DNA of 64,000 bases, from positions 62,001-126,000 of the forward strand of contig CALZID010000002.1 in the NCBI GenBank assembly GCA_945787805.1, given 5' to 3'. Made by a program: the position numbers and the translations under genes. Positions 7,057 to 15,640 of this stretch are shown piece after piece. Every line of letters starts with the position of its first letter. Within the stretch, counting starts at the first letter, position 1. The notes under the pieces were generated by a model that was given only the letters and a program-made list of their open reading frames with translations, was not told the DNA's origin and did not search any database. This DNA is from an uncultured Clostridia bacterium (GTDB lineage Bacteria; Bacillota; Clostridia; Oscillospirales; Acutalibacteraceae).

Positions 7057-7845
7057 ATGTTAAAAATGACAGGTGTTTCCAAAACCTTTAATCCGGGTAC
7101 GGTCAACGCCAAAACCGCTCTCAGTGATTTGTCGCTTCATGTTAATAAAGGCGATTTTATCACAATAATCGGCGCAAACGGTGCGGGAAAATCCACACTT
7201 TTTAATGCGATAGCCGGCTCGTTTATGACGGACAGCGGAAATATTATTCTTGACGGAAAAGATATAACGCTTATGCCCGAACACAAAAGAGCAAAATCTA
7301 TCGGCAGACTTTTTCAGGACCCAATGCGAGGTTCTGCCCCCGGAATGAGTATTGAAGAAAATATGGCTCTTGCGGCAGGTCACGGCGGTTGGCTGAGCTC
7401 CGTTTCACGAAAAGACAAAGAACTGTTCCGTGAAAGACTTGCGCTTCTCGAAATGGGACTTGAAGACAGAATGAAACAGCCCGTGGGACTTCTCTCAGGC
7501 GGTCAAAGACAGGCTCTGACTCTTATGATGGCAACATTTCATCCGCCGAAACTTCTTTTGCTTGACGAACATACGGCGGCGTTGGACCCGGGCACTGCCG
7601 AAAAAGTGCTTGAACTGACAAAAACCATCGTAGCAGAAAACAAACTTACTTGTCTTATGATTACTCATAATATGCAATCGGCTCTTGACCTTGGCAACAG
7701 AACATTTATGATGAATAACGGCAGTATCGTCTATGATGTTCAGGGTGAAGAAAGAAATAACCTGACGGTTTCCGACCTGTTGCAAAAATTCAAAGAGTCG
7801 GTGGGCAAAGAGCTTGATAACGACAGAATGTTACTGTCGGAATAA
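7057..7845 (+). CDS. trpZ: Tryptophan ABC transporter ATP-binding protein
   Basis: 262-residue ABC ATPase. Walker A GANGAGKST at residues 39-47, Q-loop RLFQDPMRGSAPGMSIEENM, signature LSGGQRQA near 147, Walker B LLLLDEHTAALDPG, and the H-loop ITHNMQSAL. All catalytic elements are intact. The EHTAALD form of Walker B/D-loop is typical of this TrpZ/ABC-transporter subfamily. The ATG immediately follows the permease stop codon. It powers import by the TrpXY complex at the cytoplasmic membrane. A hairpin 40 bases downstream ends the operon. Confidence 0.95.
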   Translation: MLKMTGVSKTFNPGTVNAKTALSDLSLHVNKGDFITIIGANGAGKSTLFNAIAGSFMTDSGNIILDGKDITLMPEHKRAKSIGRLFQDPMRGSAPGMSIEENMALAAGHGGWLSSVSRKDKELFRERLALLEMGLEDRMKQPVGLLSGGQRQALTLMMATFHPPKLLLLDEHTAALDPGTAEKVLELTKTIVAENKLTCLMITHNMQSALDLGNRTFMMNNGSIVYDVQGEERNNLTVSDLLQKFKESVGKELDNDRMLLSE

Positions 7846-7885
7846 CAAAAAACACGATATGTAATTTTGCGCAATAATGCGTTAA

Positions 7886-7922
7886 ATCCCCCACGATAAT
7901 GCCGATGCTTATCATGGGGGAT
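7886..7922. terminator. Bidirectional terminator between trpZ and GH31 gene
   Basis: ATCCCCCACGATAA and TTATCATGGGGGAT arms (one mismatch) around a 9-base loop, flanked by T-rich sequence on the plus strand. Sits between convergent genes. Confidence 0.8.
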
Positions 7923-7941
7923 ATCTTTTATCATTTTTATA

Positions 7942-9921
7942 TTATTCTCCGATTTGCTTAACCATATTAAAGTATTTACCGTTTCGCAGAAATACGGGGA
8001 TTTGGTCAAGCTTTGCACTGACTTTAACAGTTTCGCCGCCGTTATATATTTCGCCGTTAATTGCGCTCTGCCATTCTGCGCCCTTTGGAAGATATACTTC
8101 TCTTTCAGTTGAAAACTGCTCGGTAACAGGGGCAACGAGCATATCTTCGCCGTACATATATTCGTCGCTGATATTCCAGCAGTTTTCATCTTCGGGGAAC
8201 TCATAAAACAGCGTTCTTATAATGGGGTCCCCGTAATATTGCGCCTGTTCAAACAGTTGCTTGGTATAAGGCTTAACAGAGTTTCTGATTTTAATATATT
8301 TCGTCATAATCTCTTCGGCCCGTTTGCCGTAGCTCCATATTTCATTGGGCTGACCGGTGAAAAGAAGCTTTGTTCCGTCCGCTTTTTCGGGGATATAATC
8401 TTCGGCTCTGTCACCGTGCAGACGCATTACGGGGCAAAATGTACCGTATTCAAACCACCTGATTAAAAGGTCTTCAAATTCGGGAGAGTTTGAGTTTGAT
8501 TTGAAAAAGCCTCCTATATCCGTATTCCACCAAGATACTCCGGCAATACCTATTTGCTGACCTGCAACAATCTGCTTTGCCAACACATCAAAGTTGCTGT
8601 CAATATCTCCCGACCATACAAGCGAACCGTATTTTTGACTGCCCGCCCAAGCGCAGCGGGAGAGACTGACAATTTCGGTTTCACCCTCTTTTATCAAACT
8701 GTCATAAAATGCCTTTTCGCAAAGCAACGGATAGATGTTTGCTACCTTTTGGTATTTGCCCGCTTTGAGCTTGTGACATTCAGGGCTCTTTCTGCTTAAA
8801 GTCGGCTCGATTTCGTCAAGCCAAAACAGGTGTATTCCGTTATCGTAATAATTCTTTTTACACTTTTCCCATACATATTCTACGGTTTCGGGATTGCTCA
8901 TATCAAAGAAAGCAGTAGTGCCGAACAGTTCACATTGAAATAAGTCTCCGTCAGTTTCCGCAAGAAGATTTCGCTCTTTCATCTCAAGGTATGTATCGCT
9001 TTTAATTTCTGTATGCGGCCAAAAGGAAATCATAAACTCAGTTCCCATAGATTTGAGCTCATCAACCATGCCTTTCGGGTCGGGGAACAAGTCATAATCA
9101 AATTTCATATCCCCAAGGGTTGGGTAATGATAAAAATCGCACACTATAATATCTAACGGAATTTGTTTCTCTTTATATTTGTTTGCAACTTCAAGCAATT
9201 GCTCCTGATTCCAGTAACGCAGTCTGCTCTGCCAAAAGCCCATTGCATATTCGGGCATAACGGGTGCCTTGCCCGTAACATTTGTATATGCTCTGACAAG
9301 GTCTTTCGGCGTATTTTCGGCAACAATCCAGAAATCAAGTTTTTCTGTGCACTCGGCAGTCCATATCATTTTATCATTTGTAAATTCCGCCTTGCCGATT
9401 GACGGATTATGCCAGAAAAATCCGTAACCCTTTGATGAAATCACATAGGGGATGCTTACTTGTTTGTTTTCTTGATAAAGAGGTATTGCAGAATTTTTTA
9501 AATCAAATTTACCGTTTTGATATTGCCCCATTCCGAACAGCTTTTCATTTTCGGGAGCTTGAAATACGGCTTTTAGCTTGTAATCGTTATTTTCAATATG
9601 CTTAAAGTCAAGGTCAGAGATGTCGGCTTTAAGCAGCTTTTCGTTTTTTTCGTTATATATGGTTATTACAAGCCCTGCGTCACTTGAATTCAACTCAATT
9701 TTTGTATTCTTGTTAGTCATAACGGCGCTTGTGTCTTTAATTACTGTTGACGGTTGTTCATCACCGGTTTTTGAAAGCACGGACAGATTATCGCCGACAC
9801 TTTTGTTAAAGACTGCATAAAATCTGATACCGCTGCCGTAAGCCTCAACATTTATATATAATTTTTCGGTTTCAACTCTTATTGTATTTCCCTGTTTAGA
9901 AAAGCTATTCAAAATCAACAC
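7942..9921 (-). CDS. Glycoside hydrolase family 31 (alpha-glucosidase/alpha-xylosidase type)
   Basis: About 659 residues. N-terminal beta-sandwich domain, then the GH31 (beta/alpha)8 barrel: substrate-proximal EYAMGFWQSRLRYWNQEQ, nucleophile Asp in HLFWLDEIEP, acid/base Asp in LVWSGDIDSNF, and the WWNTDIGGF and RLHGDR motifs. C-terminal beta domains follow (MYGEDMLVAPVTE). No signal peptide, so the substrate is presumably an imported oligosaccharide; alpha-glucosidase versus alpha-xylosidase cannot be decided here. The start is uncertain: GTG 9921 is the longest, but GAGGTG just upstream is better spaced for TTG 9912. Monocistronic, converging with trpZ. Confidence 0.93.
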   Translation of the reverse strand: MLILNSFSKQGNTIRVETEKLYINVEAYGSGIRFYAVFNKSVGDNLSVLSKTGDEQPSTVIKDTSAVMTNKNTKIELNSSDAGLVITIYNEKNEKLLKADISDLDFKHIENNDYKLKAVFQAPENEKLFGMGQYQNGKFDLKNSAIPLYQENKQVSIPYVISSKGYGFFWHNPSIGKAEFTNDKMIWTAECTEKLDFWIVAENTPKDLVRAYTNVTGKAPVMPEYAMGFWQSRLRYWNQEQLLEVANKYKEKQIPLDIIVCDFYHYPTLGDMKFDYDLFPDPKGMVDELKSMGTEFMISFWPHTEIKSDTYLEMKERNLLAETDGDLFQCELFGTTAFFDMSNPETVEYVWEKCKKNYYDNGIHLFWLDEIEPTLSRKSPECHKLKAGKYQKVANIYPLLCEKAFYDSLIKEGETEIVSLSRCAWAGSQKYGSLVWSGDIDSNFDVLAKQIVAGQQIGIAGVSWWNTDIGGFFKSNSNSPEFEDLLIRWFEYGTFCPVMRLHGDRAEDYIPEKADGTKLLFTGQPNEIWSYGKRAEEIMTKYIKIRNSVKPYTKQLFEQAQYYGDPIIRTLFYEFPEDENCWNISDEYMYGEDMLVAPVTEQFSTEREVYLPKGAEWQSAINGEIYNGGETVKVSAKLDQIPVFLRNGKYFNMVKQIGE

Positions 9922-10038
9922 CTCAATGTATATCGAATTTCCTTTATTCGATTATACAGTTATTCCGTGTTTATATCAACATCAAATTCCTCAGGTTATG
10001 GAATTTTAAAAAAATTTGTGATAAAATGAAAAAAGTTC

Positions 10039-10069
10039 TTGACTCTCCTTTTAGGGGACGGTTTAGTAT
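10039..10069 (+). promoter_or_regulatory. MerR-type promoter with 19-base spacer
   Basis: TTGACT (10039-10044) and TAGTAT (10064-10069) are separated by 19 bases, with the interrupted dyad CTCC...GGGG in the spacer. This lengthened, dyad-bearing spacer is the hallmark of promoters remodelled by MerR-family proteins, so the gene that follows is probably autoregulated. Confidence 0.75.
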
Positions 10070-10089
10070 TTAGCTACGGAGGCGATAAT

Positions 10090-10881
10090 ATGTTGAAAAT
10101 CGGTGAGTTTTCAAAGCTCTCAATGCTGACGGTGAAAGCCCTGCGCTTTTACGAAAAAGAAGGGTTGCTTGTTCCTGCCGAAACTGATAAGTGGTCGGGC
10201 TACCGTTTCTACGAAACATGTCAGTTAGAAACTGCGGCTGTAATAAAAGCCCTGCGCCAACTTGATTTTTCGGTGGAAGAAATTAAAGAGCATTTAAACG
10301 GCAAACCCCTTAAAACCGTTCTTGCCGAAAAAGAAGAAGAGCTTAATCGAAAACAAGCCGACATTTCAAAACAGCTTTCCGTAATAAAATATTTATCGGA
10401 GGACAAAGAAATGAAGTATCAGGCAGTTATTAAAGAAATTCCCGAAACAGTTGTTTACAGCGAAGAGAGACTTTTAAAGGATTACAGTGAAGTCACCTCT
10501 CTTGTTCTCGACTCTGCAGCCGAGTGTCTCAGGCTTAATCCGCACATTGAATGTACCAAGCCCGATTATTGCTTTTGCGAGTATTTGGACGGTGAATACA
10601 AAGAAAAGGACATTACCGCAAGATATTCACAGGCGGTTTTGAAAGCGGGAGTTGAAAACGACAGAATAAAATTCAGAACGCTCCCGTCAACAAAGGCTAT
10701 TTGTATTTATCACAAGGGTGATTACAATCGGTTAGGTGAAGCATACGCCTATATAACAAACTATGCCGCCGAAAACGGATACAAAATCAGCGGATATCCC
10801 CGTGAGTGCTATATTGACGGTGTGTGGAATAAAGAAAACCCTGAAGATTGGCTGACGGAAATCCAACTTCCCATTGAATGA
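10090..10881 (+). CDS. MerR-family regulator with GyrI-like effector domain
   Basis: 263 residues. N-terminal MerR winged helix (KIGEFSKLSMLTVKALRFYEKEGLL), then a coiled-coil dimerisation helix at ~80-110. The C-terminal ~150-residue domain is of the GyrI-like/BmrR small-molecule-binding type (QAVIKEIPETVVYS, ICIYHKGDYNRLGEAYAYI, YPRECYIDGVWNKENPEDWLTEIQLPI). Start chosen at ATG 10090 from GGAGG 8 bases upstream; the longer frame begins inside the promoter. Such proteins bind amphipathic drugs or peptides and activate efflux genes, but no efflux gene is adjacent, so the target may be only itself or lie elsewhere. Ends at a shared terminator. Confidence 0.93.
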   Translation: MLKIGEFSKLSMLTVKALRFYEKEGLLVPAETDKWSGYRFYETCQLETAAVIKALRQLDFSVEEIKEHLNGKPLKTVLAEKEEELNRKQADISKQLSVIKYLSEDKEMKYQAVIKEIPETVVYSEERLLKDYSEVTSLVLDSAAECLRLNPHIECTKPDYCFCEYLDGEYKEKDITARYSQAVLKAGVENDRIKFRTLPSTKAICIYHKGDYNRLGEAYAYITNYAAENGYKISGYPRECYIDGVWNKENPEDWLTEIQLPIE

Positions 10882-10893
10882 ATTTTAAGTTAT

Positions 10894-10924
10894 AAATAAA
10901 GAGGCTGAAACAGCCTCTTTATTT
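10894..10924. terminator. Bidirectional terminator overlapping a stop codon
   Basis: AAATAAAGAGGCTG and CAGCCTCTTTATTT form a perfect 14-bp stem with an AAA loop. The 3' side includes the stop codon (10919-10921) of the leftward membrane-protein gene. Confidence 0.88.
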
Positions 10925-10993
10925 GCTTGCATCATAAGTGCCTGCCAGCATATTCTCTTTTTTAATATCTTCAAGATTTTGTATTGCTCTTTC
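10917..10993. repeat. 77-base direct repeat, copy 1
   Basis: Identical to 11513-11589. Covers the stop codon and final codons of two tandem paralogues; the rest of the two genes is clearly more divergent. Confidence 0.9.
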
Positions 10994-11500
10994 ACAGCTC
11001 TTTTTCAAGTCTTTTATTTGTTTTATTTTGCCAACGCCGACAAAGAAAAATTGCAGTCCGCCAATCATCAAAGACACACTGCCGAAAAGCAATGACAAAC
11101 CGAAAATCCGCCATATATAAACAAGTTCTGTGTCGGTATAGCCCGAGCTTGAACCCATATTCCAGATTTCTGCTAAAAATGTATTGTAATATGTTATAGC
11201 CTGACTGTAAAAACTAATTGCAATGCCTATGAAAATTGCAAGTATTATTATAGAAATTATAAGTAGCTTTTTTGCTTGGGTTATCTTTTTTTCATAGCTT
11301 TTATTTGTATCGTCAACACGCTTTAAATGCTGTGTGCGAGTTAAAAGCACATACTTGTTAAGAGAATCCATATCGTCATCAAAAATATGATTCAGATAAT
11401 CTCTGTTCATCATTTCGTCATTGGCTGTCTTGTTTTGGTCAAACATTTCATCTAATTTTTCTGAAAGGTCTTTTTGATTGTTCATGTTTTTGTCATTCAC
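10919..11500 (-). CDS. Two-TM membrane protein, tandem paralogue 1
   Basis: 193 residues, GTG start 11500 after AAAGGCGG. Layout: acidic, Asn-rich N-terminal cytosolic part with NRDYLNHIF and LLTRTQHLKRVDD motifs, a TM segment (~80-100), a short outside loop, a second TM (~133-155), and a C-terminal basic helix ending LEDIKKENMLAGTYDASK. I recognise no family. It is the last of three adjacent homologues (with 11515-12096 and 12111-12599). Its last ~23 codons are identical at DNA level to those of the middle gene, suggesting recent duplication or conversion. Probably co-transcribed from glpK through malic enzyme. Confidence 0.85.
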   Translation of the reverse strand: MNDKNMNNQKDLSEKLDEMFDQNKTANDEMMNRDYLNHIFDDDMDSLNKYVLLTRTQHLKRVDDTNKSYEKKITQAKKLLIISIIILAIFIGIAISFYSQAITYYNTFLAEIWNMGSSSGYTDTELVYIWRIFGLSLLFGSVSLMIGGLQFFFVGVGKIKQIKDLKKSCERAIQNLEDIKKENMLAGTYDASK

Positions 11501-11512
11501 AAAATCAACCGC

Positions 11513-11589
11513 CTTTATTTGCTTGCATCATAAGTGCCTGCCAGCATATTCTCTTTTTTAATATCTTCAAGATTTTGTATTGCTCTTTC
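11513..11589. repeat. 77-base direct repeat, copy 2
   Basis: Identical to 10917-10993, at the 3' end of the middle paralogue. Confidence 0.9.
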
Positions 11590-12096
11590 TCTGCGTTTTT
11601 CTAATTCTTTTATCCGTTTTTTATTGCCGATACCCATAAAATAATACTGCAAAAGACCGATAAGCAAAGTCAGTCCGCCAAACAAGCCTGAAAATCCGTA
11701 TATGAACCACGAACTGTTTATTTCGCTTCTTGCGGTTACATCACCGTTGTTGAATTCTTCAGCGGCATTTGCATATAAATCATAATAATCCCACCCTTGA
11801 GTGTAAAAGCTTATAGTTGCGATTAGACAAAGAATAAGCAACACTATTGAGATTATCCGTTTTCTTTTGGCGGATTTTATTTTTTTACCAAAGTTTTCAT
11901 TGACTTCATCAATCCGTTTTAAATGCTGTGTGCGGGTTAAAAGCGTGAGCTTATTGAGAGATTTCATTTCATCATTATAAATCTGATGAAGATAATCTCT
12001 GTTCATCTCTTCAACATTTTCGGTTGTGTTATATTGAAACATCTCGTCAAACTTTTCTGAATAGTTTTCCTGATTGTTTGTGTTTTTATCGCTCAC
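11515..12096 (-). CDS. Two-TM membrane protein, tandem paralogue 2
   Basis: 193 residues with a GTG start at 12096 after AAAGGGCGGTG. Same plan as its downstream neighbour: NRDYLHQIYNDEMKSLNKLTLLTRTQHLKRIDE region, TM at ~83-102, outer loop longer in charged residues (NNGDVTARSEIN), second TM ~133-155, and the identical tail ending ENMLAGTYDASK. Fourteen bases separate it from the downstream copy and 14 from the upstream one. No known family recognised. The conserved ends and diverged loop suggest the cytosolic ends interact with a common partner while the outer loop varies. Confidence 0.85.
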   Translation of the reverse strand: MSDKNTNNQENYSEKFDEMFQYNTTENVEEMNRDYLHQIYNDEMKSLNKLTLLTRTQHLKRIDEVNENFGKKIKSAKRKRIISIVLLILCLIATISFYTQGWDYYDLYANAAEEFNNGDVTARSEINSSWFIYGFSGLFGGLTLLIGLLQYYFMGIGNKKRIKELEKRRERAIQNLEDIKKENMLAGTYDASK

Positions 12097-12110
12097 AAAA
12101 TCACCGCCCT

Positions 12111-12599
12111 TTATTTGCCTGCATCATAAGTGCCTGCTTCCATATGCTCTCTTTTTGTTTTTTCAAGCCGTATCAAAGCATTTTTTCTTAATTTTATCAG
12201 CCTTATAAATCTGACTATGAACCCGACGATTATAAATGCCGCTACGGGTTTTGAAAAAAGTTTAACTATGCCTATTACATAAGTTATGGCATTACCGATT
12301 ACGCCGGACAAACCGTTTGTCAGCCATGCAAGAAAATTGATAATCAACAAGGCTATAACCGTCATTATTATACATTTTATCTGCAAAAGCTGTTCTTTTT
12401 TGTAATTCTCAACTGTATCGGTATAATCCTTTATATATTGAGAACGGGTATAAAGAACTTCGCTTCCGACTCCCTCCATTTTTTGACCGAACAAGGCTTG
12501 CTGATATTCTCGGTTTTTAAAAGTGCCGTCATCGGTTGGTATGTTTTCGTCAAAAACTGAATTGTATTCACTTGAAATATCTTTTTTATTTTCACTCAT
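12111..12599 (-). CDS. Two-TM membrane protein, tandem paralogue 3
   Basis: 162 residues, the most diverged of the three paralogues. It keeps the NREYQQALF, LYTRSQYIKDYTDTVENYKKE and C-terminal REHMEAGTYDAGK signatures. Two hydrophobic segments at ~80-100 and ~112-140 enclose a short loop. The ATG overlaps the malic enzyme stop codon by four bases (ATGA), so translation is probably coupled. Function unknown. The shared AGTYDAxK terminus across all three may be a recognition tag or a packing surface. Confidence 0.85.
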   Translation of the reverse strand: MSENKKDISSEYNSVFDENIPTDDGTFKNREYQQALFGQKMEGVGSEVLYTRSQYIKDYTDTVENYKKEQLLQIKCIIMTVIALLIINFLAWLTNGLSGVIGNAITYVIGIVKLFSKPVAAFIIVGFIVRFIRLIKLRKNALIRLEKTKREHMEAGTYDAGK

Positions 12600-13768
12600 T
12601 TTCTCGCAACTCCGCTTTGCTTTGCAGCTTCAATTACTGCTTTTGCTACGGTTGTACCTACCCTTTCGTCAAAAGCTTTCGGCAAAATGTAATCTTCGCT
12701 TAATTCACTGTCACTTACAAGCGAAGCGATTGCCTCTGCCGCCGCAAGCTTCATTTCTTCGTTTATGTCGCTTGCCCGACAGTCAAGCGCACCGCGGAAA
12801 ATTCCCGGGAATGCCAAAACATTGTTAATCTGGTTGGGATAATCGCTTCTGCCCGTACCCACAACCTTTGCCCCCGCATTTTTTGCTTTATCGGGCATAA
12901 TTTCAGGAACAGGATTTGCCATGGGGAAAACAATGGGCTCGACTGCCATGGATTTTATCATATCTTCTGTGACGATATTGGGCGCTGACACACCGATGAA
13001 AATATCCGCACCCTTTAAGGCGTCCGTCAAGCTGCCCCTTATGTGATTTTTATTCGTTATTTCTGCCATTTGAGACTGTGCAGGGTTCATCCATTCTTCA
13101 CCGACGCAGAGAATACCCATTTTATCGCACATTATAATATTCCCCGCACCCATTTTATATATGAGCTTTGCGATAGCAATTCCCGCAGCCCCCGCACCGC
13201 TGAACACAACGGTACAGTCTTCTATTTTTTTGTTCACAAGACGAAGTGCGTTCTTAACTGCCGCACCAACAACAACCGCTGTTCCGTGTTGGTCGTCGTG
13301 AAAAACGGGAATATCAAGCTTTTCTTTTAATTTTTGTTCAATTTCAAAGCAACGGGGCGCCGCAATATCTTCAAGGTTTATTCCGCCGAAGCTGCCGCCC
13401 AAAAGAGAGATACAATTGACAATTTCGTCAACATCTTTACTTCTCACGCAAAGGGGAATTGCGTCAACACCGCCAAACTCTTTGAAAAGCACACATTTGC
13501 CTTCCATAACGGGCATTCCCGCTTCGGGACCGATGTCGCCAAGTCCCAAAACCGCTGTTCCGTCGGTTACCACCGCAACGGTATTCCAACGGCGAGTCAG
13601 CTCGTATGATTTGTTGATGTCCTTTTGAATTTCAAGGCAGGGCTCTGCTACACCCGGTGTGTATGCAAGTGACAAGGCTTCTTTATCGTTTGCCTTTGCC
13701 CTTGCGGTAATTTCAATTTTTCCCTGCCATTCATAGTGGAGCTTTAAACTTTCTTTTGCGTAATCCAT
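12596..13768 (-). CDS. NAD(P)-dependent malic enzyme
   Basis: 390 residues. Oxidative decarboxylation of malate to pyruvate in the cytoplasm. Visible signatures: SLAYTPGVAEPC near the N-terminus with the catalytic Tyr region, TDGTAVLGLGDIGPEAGMPVMEGK, the metal-binding FHDDQHGTAVV, the Rossmann nucleotide site FSGAGAAGIAIAKL, and FPMANPVPEIMPDKAK. Length fits the short bacterial type (~390) without a phosphotransacetylase domain. ATG 13768 is preceded by GGAGG; an upstream extension to 13855 overlaps the previous gene and lacks a site. It may feed pyruvate/NADPH pools together with glycerol use by the upstream glpK. Confidence 0.96.
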   Translation of the reverse strand: MDYAKESLKLHYEWQGKIEITARAKANDKEALSLAYTPGVAEPCLEIQKDINKSYELTRRWNTVAVVTDGTAVLGLGDIGPEAGMPVMEGKCVLFKEFGGVDAIPLCVRSKDVDEIVNCISLLGGSFGGINLEDIAAPRCFEIEQKLKEKLDIPVFHDDQHGTAVVVGAAVKNALRLVNKKIEDCTVVFSGAGAAGIAIAKLIYKMGAGNIIMCDKMGILCVGEEWMNPAQSQMAEITNKNHIRGSLTDALKGADIFIGVSAPNIVTEDMIKSMAVEPIVFPMANPVPEIMPDKAKNAGAKVVGTGRSDYPNQINNVLAFPGIFRGALDCRASDINEEMKLAAAEAIASLVSDSELSEDYILPKAFDERVGTTVAKAVIEAAKQSGVARK

Positions 13769-13787
13769 TTGCTTTGCCTCCGTTTGC

Positions 13788-14063
13788 TTACTGACGCTCA
13801 AAATATTCGTCGTCGGCAATAAAATATGTGCGGATAAATCCGTCAGTCGACACAAACACTATCTCCCCCGTTTGAGAGAGATAATAGATTTTGTCGTTAT
13901 CGTCTTCATCTGTTTCGTATTTTGTCTTTGACCTTGAATTCTGTATAACCGCATTTGCCTTTATAAGATATTCTTCTGCCGAATTGCATTTTGTTTCTTC
14001 ACCGTGTTCGAGAAAATGTTCAAGCAGCTTTTCGGGTGTACGAAACATTAAAATTTTTGCCAT
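13788..14063 (-). CDS. Small HG..EEYL..IRTYF-domain protein
   Basis: 91 residues consisting of one domain with LLEHFLEHGEETKCNSAEEYLIKAN, then DKIYYLSQTGEIVFVSTDGFIRTYFIAD. The same domain forms the C-terminus of the protein at 20017-20631. A similar pattern (HxxHG.E…EEY…GD…Y…EF.V…G.IRT.F) occurs at the C-terminus of polymorphic toxins and phage proteins and has been linked to BECR-fold (barnase/EndoU/colicin D/RelE) nucleases. That link is from memory and not proven here. Its ATG overlaps the glpK stop by one base (TAATG). No toxin-delivery or immunity gene is adjacent, so a housekeeping or regulatory role is possible. Confidence 0.75.
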   Translation of the reverse strand: MAKILMFRTPEKLLEHFLEHGEETKCNSAEEYLIKANAVIQNSRSKTKYETDEDDNDKIYYLSQTGEIVFVSTDGFIRTYFIADDEYFERQ

Positions 14064-15571
14064 TAGTGTTCAACCCAATCTCTTGAACGCTCAACGGCAC
14101 GAAGCCATCCGCGGTATCTCTTTTCCCGTTTTTCCATATCCATTTTCGGCTCAAACACTTTATCGACTTCACGGATTTTTGAAATTTCGTCGGTATCTTT
14201 CCAAAATCCTGTTGCAAGACCGGCAAGATAAGCCGCACCGATTGCGGTTGTTTCAACCATTTTCGGACGGTTCACATTGGTTCTAATCATATCGGCCTGA
14301 ATTTGCATCATAATGTTGCTGACCGATGCGCCGCCGTCAACACGGAGCTCGGAAAGTTCTATATCCGAATCCTGCTTCATTGCTTCAAGCAAGTCTGTCA
14401 TCTGATATGCGATTGCTTCAAGGACGCTGCGGCAGATATGAGCCGCATTAGCGCCTCGGGTAAGTCCTACAATAGTGCCTCGTGCATACATATCCCAATA
14501 AGGTGCGCCAAGCCCTGTAAATGCCGGTACAAAATACACACCGTTTGCATTTGGTACGCTTTCTGCCAACTCGTCACAACGACGGGCAGAGGGAATAAGC
14601 TGCAAATCGTCACGAAGCCACTTGATAACCGAACCTGCATTGAATGCAGAGCCTTCGATAGCATAAGTTACCTTGTCACCGATACCCCAGGCAACACCCG
14701 TAACAAGATTGTTCTTTGACTCAACTCGTTTGTCGCCTGTATTCATAAGCAAGAAACAGCCTGTGCCATAGGTGTTTTTTGCCTGACCGCTTTCAAAGCA
14801 TCCTTGACCGAAAAGTGCGGCGGGCTGGTCACCGATTGCACCTGAAATCGGCACTCCCGCCAAATCTTCAATACCCATTACGCTCTTTGCAACCGTACCG
14901 TAAATCTTGCTTGACGGTACTGCTTCGGGCAGCATTTCCATGGGAATTCCGATTTTTTCGCAGAGATATTCGTCCCAACAAAGTTTATCAACATCAAAAA
15001 TCATTGTTCTTGACGCATTTGAATAGTCGGTAATATGCACCGCTCCGCCTGTTAAATTCCAGATAAGCCATGTTTCAACAGTGCCGAAAAGAAGCTGACC
15101 TTTTTCTGCTAATTCTCTTGCGCCCTCAACATTATCCAAAATCCATTTGATTTTAGTTGCGGAGAAATATGCGTCGACAACTAATCCCGTATGGTCTTTT
15201 ATGTATTGTGTAAGCTCTTTGTCCGCCTTGATTTTTTCGCAGACATCGGCAGTTCTTCTGCATTGCCACACAATTGCATTGTAAATCGGTTTGCCCGTTG
15301 ATTTATCCCAAACAATTGTGGTTTCTCTTTGATTTGTAATACCGATTGCCGCAATATCTTCTGCGGTCGCTTTGCTTTCTGCCATTACTTCCATAACGGA
15401 CTGCAACTGTGAAAAGAGAATTTCCATGGGATTGTGTTCAACCCAACCCGTATGGGGATAAATCTGTGTAAACTCGTGTTGAGCCTTAAAGCAGATGTTC
15501 CCTTTTTTGTCAAAAAGAATTGCGCGTGAGCTCGTTGTTCCCTGGTCAAGAGCAAGTACATATTTTTTCAT
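14063..15571 (-). CDS. glpK: Glycerol kinase
   Basis: 502 residues, full length. FGGY-family kinase phosphorylating glycerol to sn-glycerol 3-phosphate with ATP. N-terminal [15 protein letters not shown] phosphate-binding motif; [18 protein letters not shown]; glycerol-contact residues in [14 protein letters not shown] signature area [18 protein letters not shown] and C-terminal [20 protein letters not shown]. No glpF or glpD is adjacent, so uptake and oxidation must be encoded elsewhere. GAGGTG lies 8 bases upstream of ATG 15571. It heads a leftward operon with the small HG-domain protein, malic enzyme and three membrane paralogues. Confidence 0.97.
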   Translation of the reverse strand: MKKYVLALDQGTTSSRAILFDKKGNICFKAQHEFTQIYPHTGWVEHNPMEILFSQLQSVMEVMAESKATAEDIAAIGITNQRETTIVWDKSTGKPIYNAIVWQCRRTADVCEKIKADKELTQYIKDHTGLVVDAYFSATKIKWILDNVEGARELAEKGQLLFGTVETWLIWNLTGGAVHITDYSNASRTMIFDVDKLCWDEYLCEKIGIPMEMLPEAVPSSKIYGTVAKSVMGIEDLAGVPISGAIGDQPAALFGQGCFESGQAKNTYGTGCFLLMNTGDKRVESKNNLVTGVAWGIGDKVTYAIEGSAFNAGSVIKWLRDDLQLIPSARRCDELAESVPNANGVYFVPAFTGLGAPYWDMYARGTIVGLTRGANAAHICRSVLEAIAYQMTDLLEAMKQDSDIELSELRVDGGASVSNIMMQIQADMIRTNVNRPKMVETTAIGAAYLAGLATGFWKDTDEISKIREVDKVFEPKMDMEKREKRYRGWLRAVERSRDWVEH

Positions 15572-15640
15572 AGTATAACACCTCTTATAAAATAGATGAT
15601 TTTTAACTTTGTTTGTTTTAATAGTTAAAAATTAACATTT

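Noticed and set aside
13788-14063. Toxin-antitoxin pair
   Set aside because: No small antitoxin or immunity gene is adjacent; neighbours are glpK and malic enzyme.
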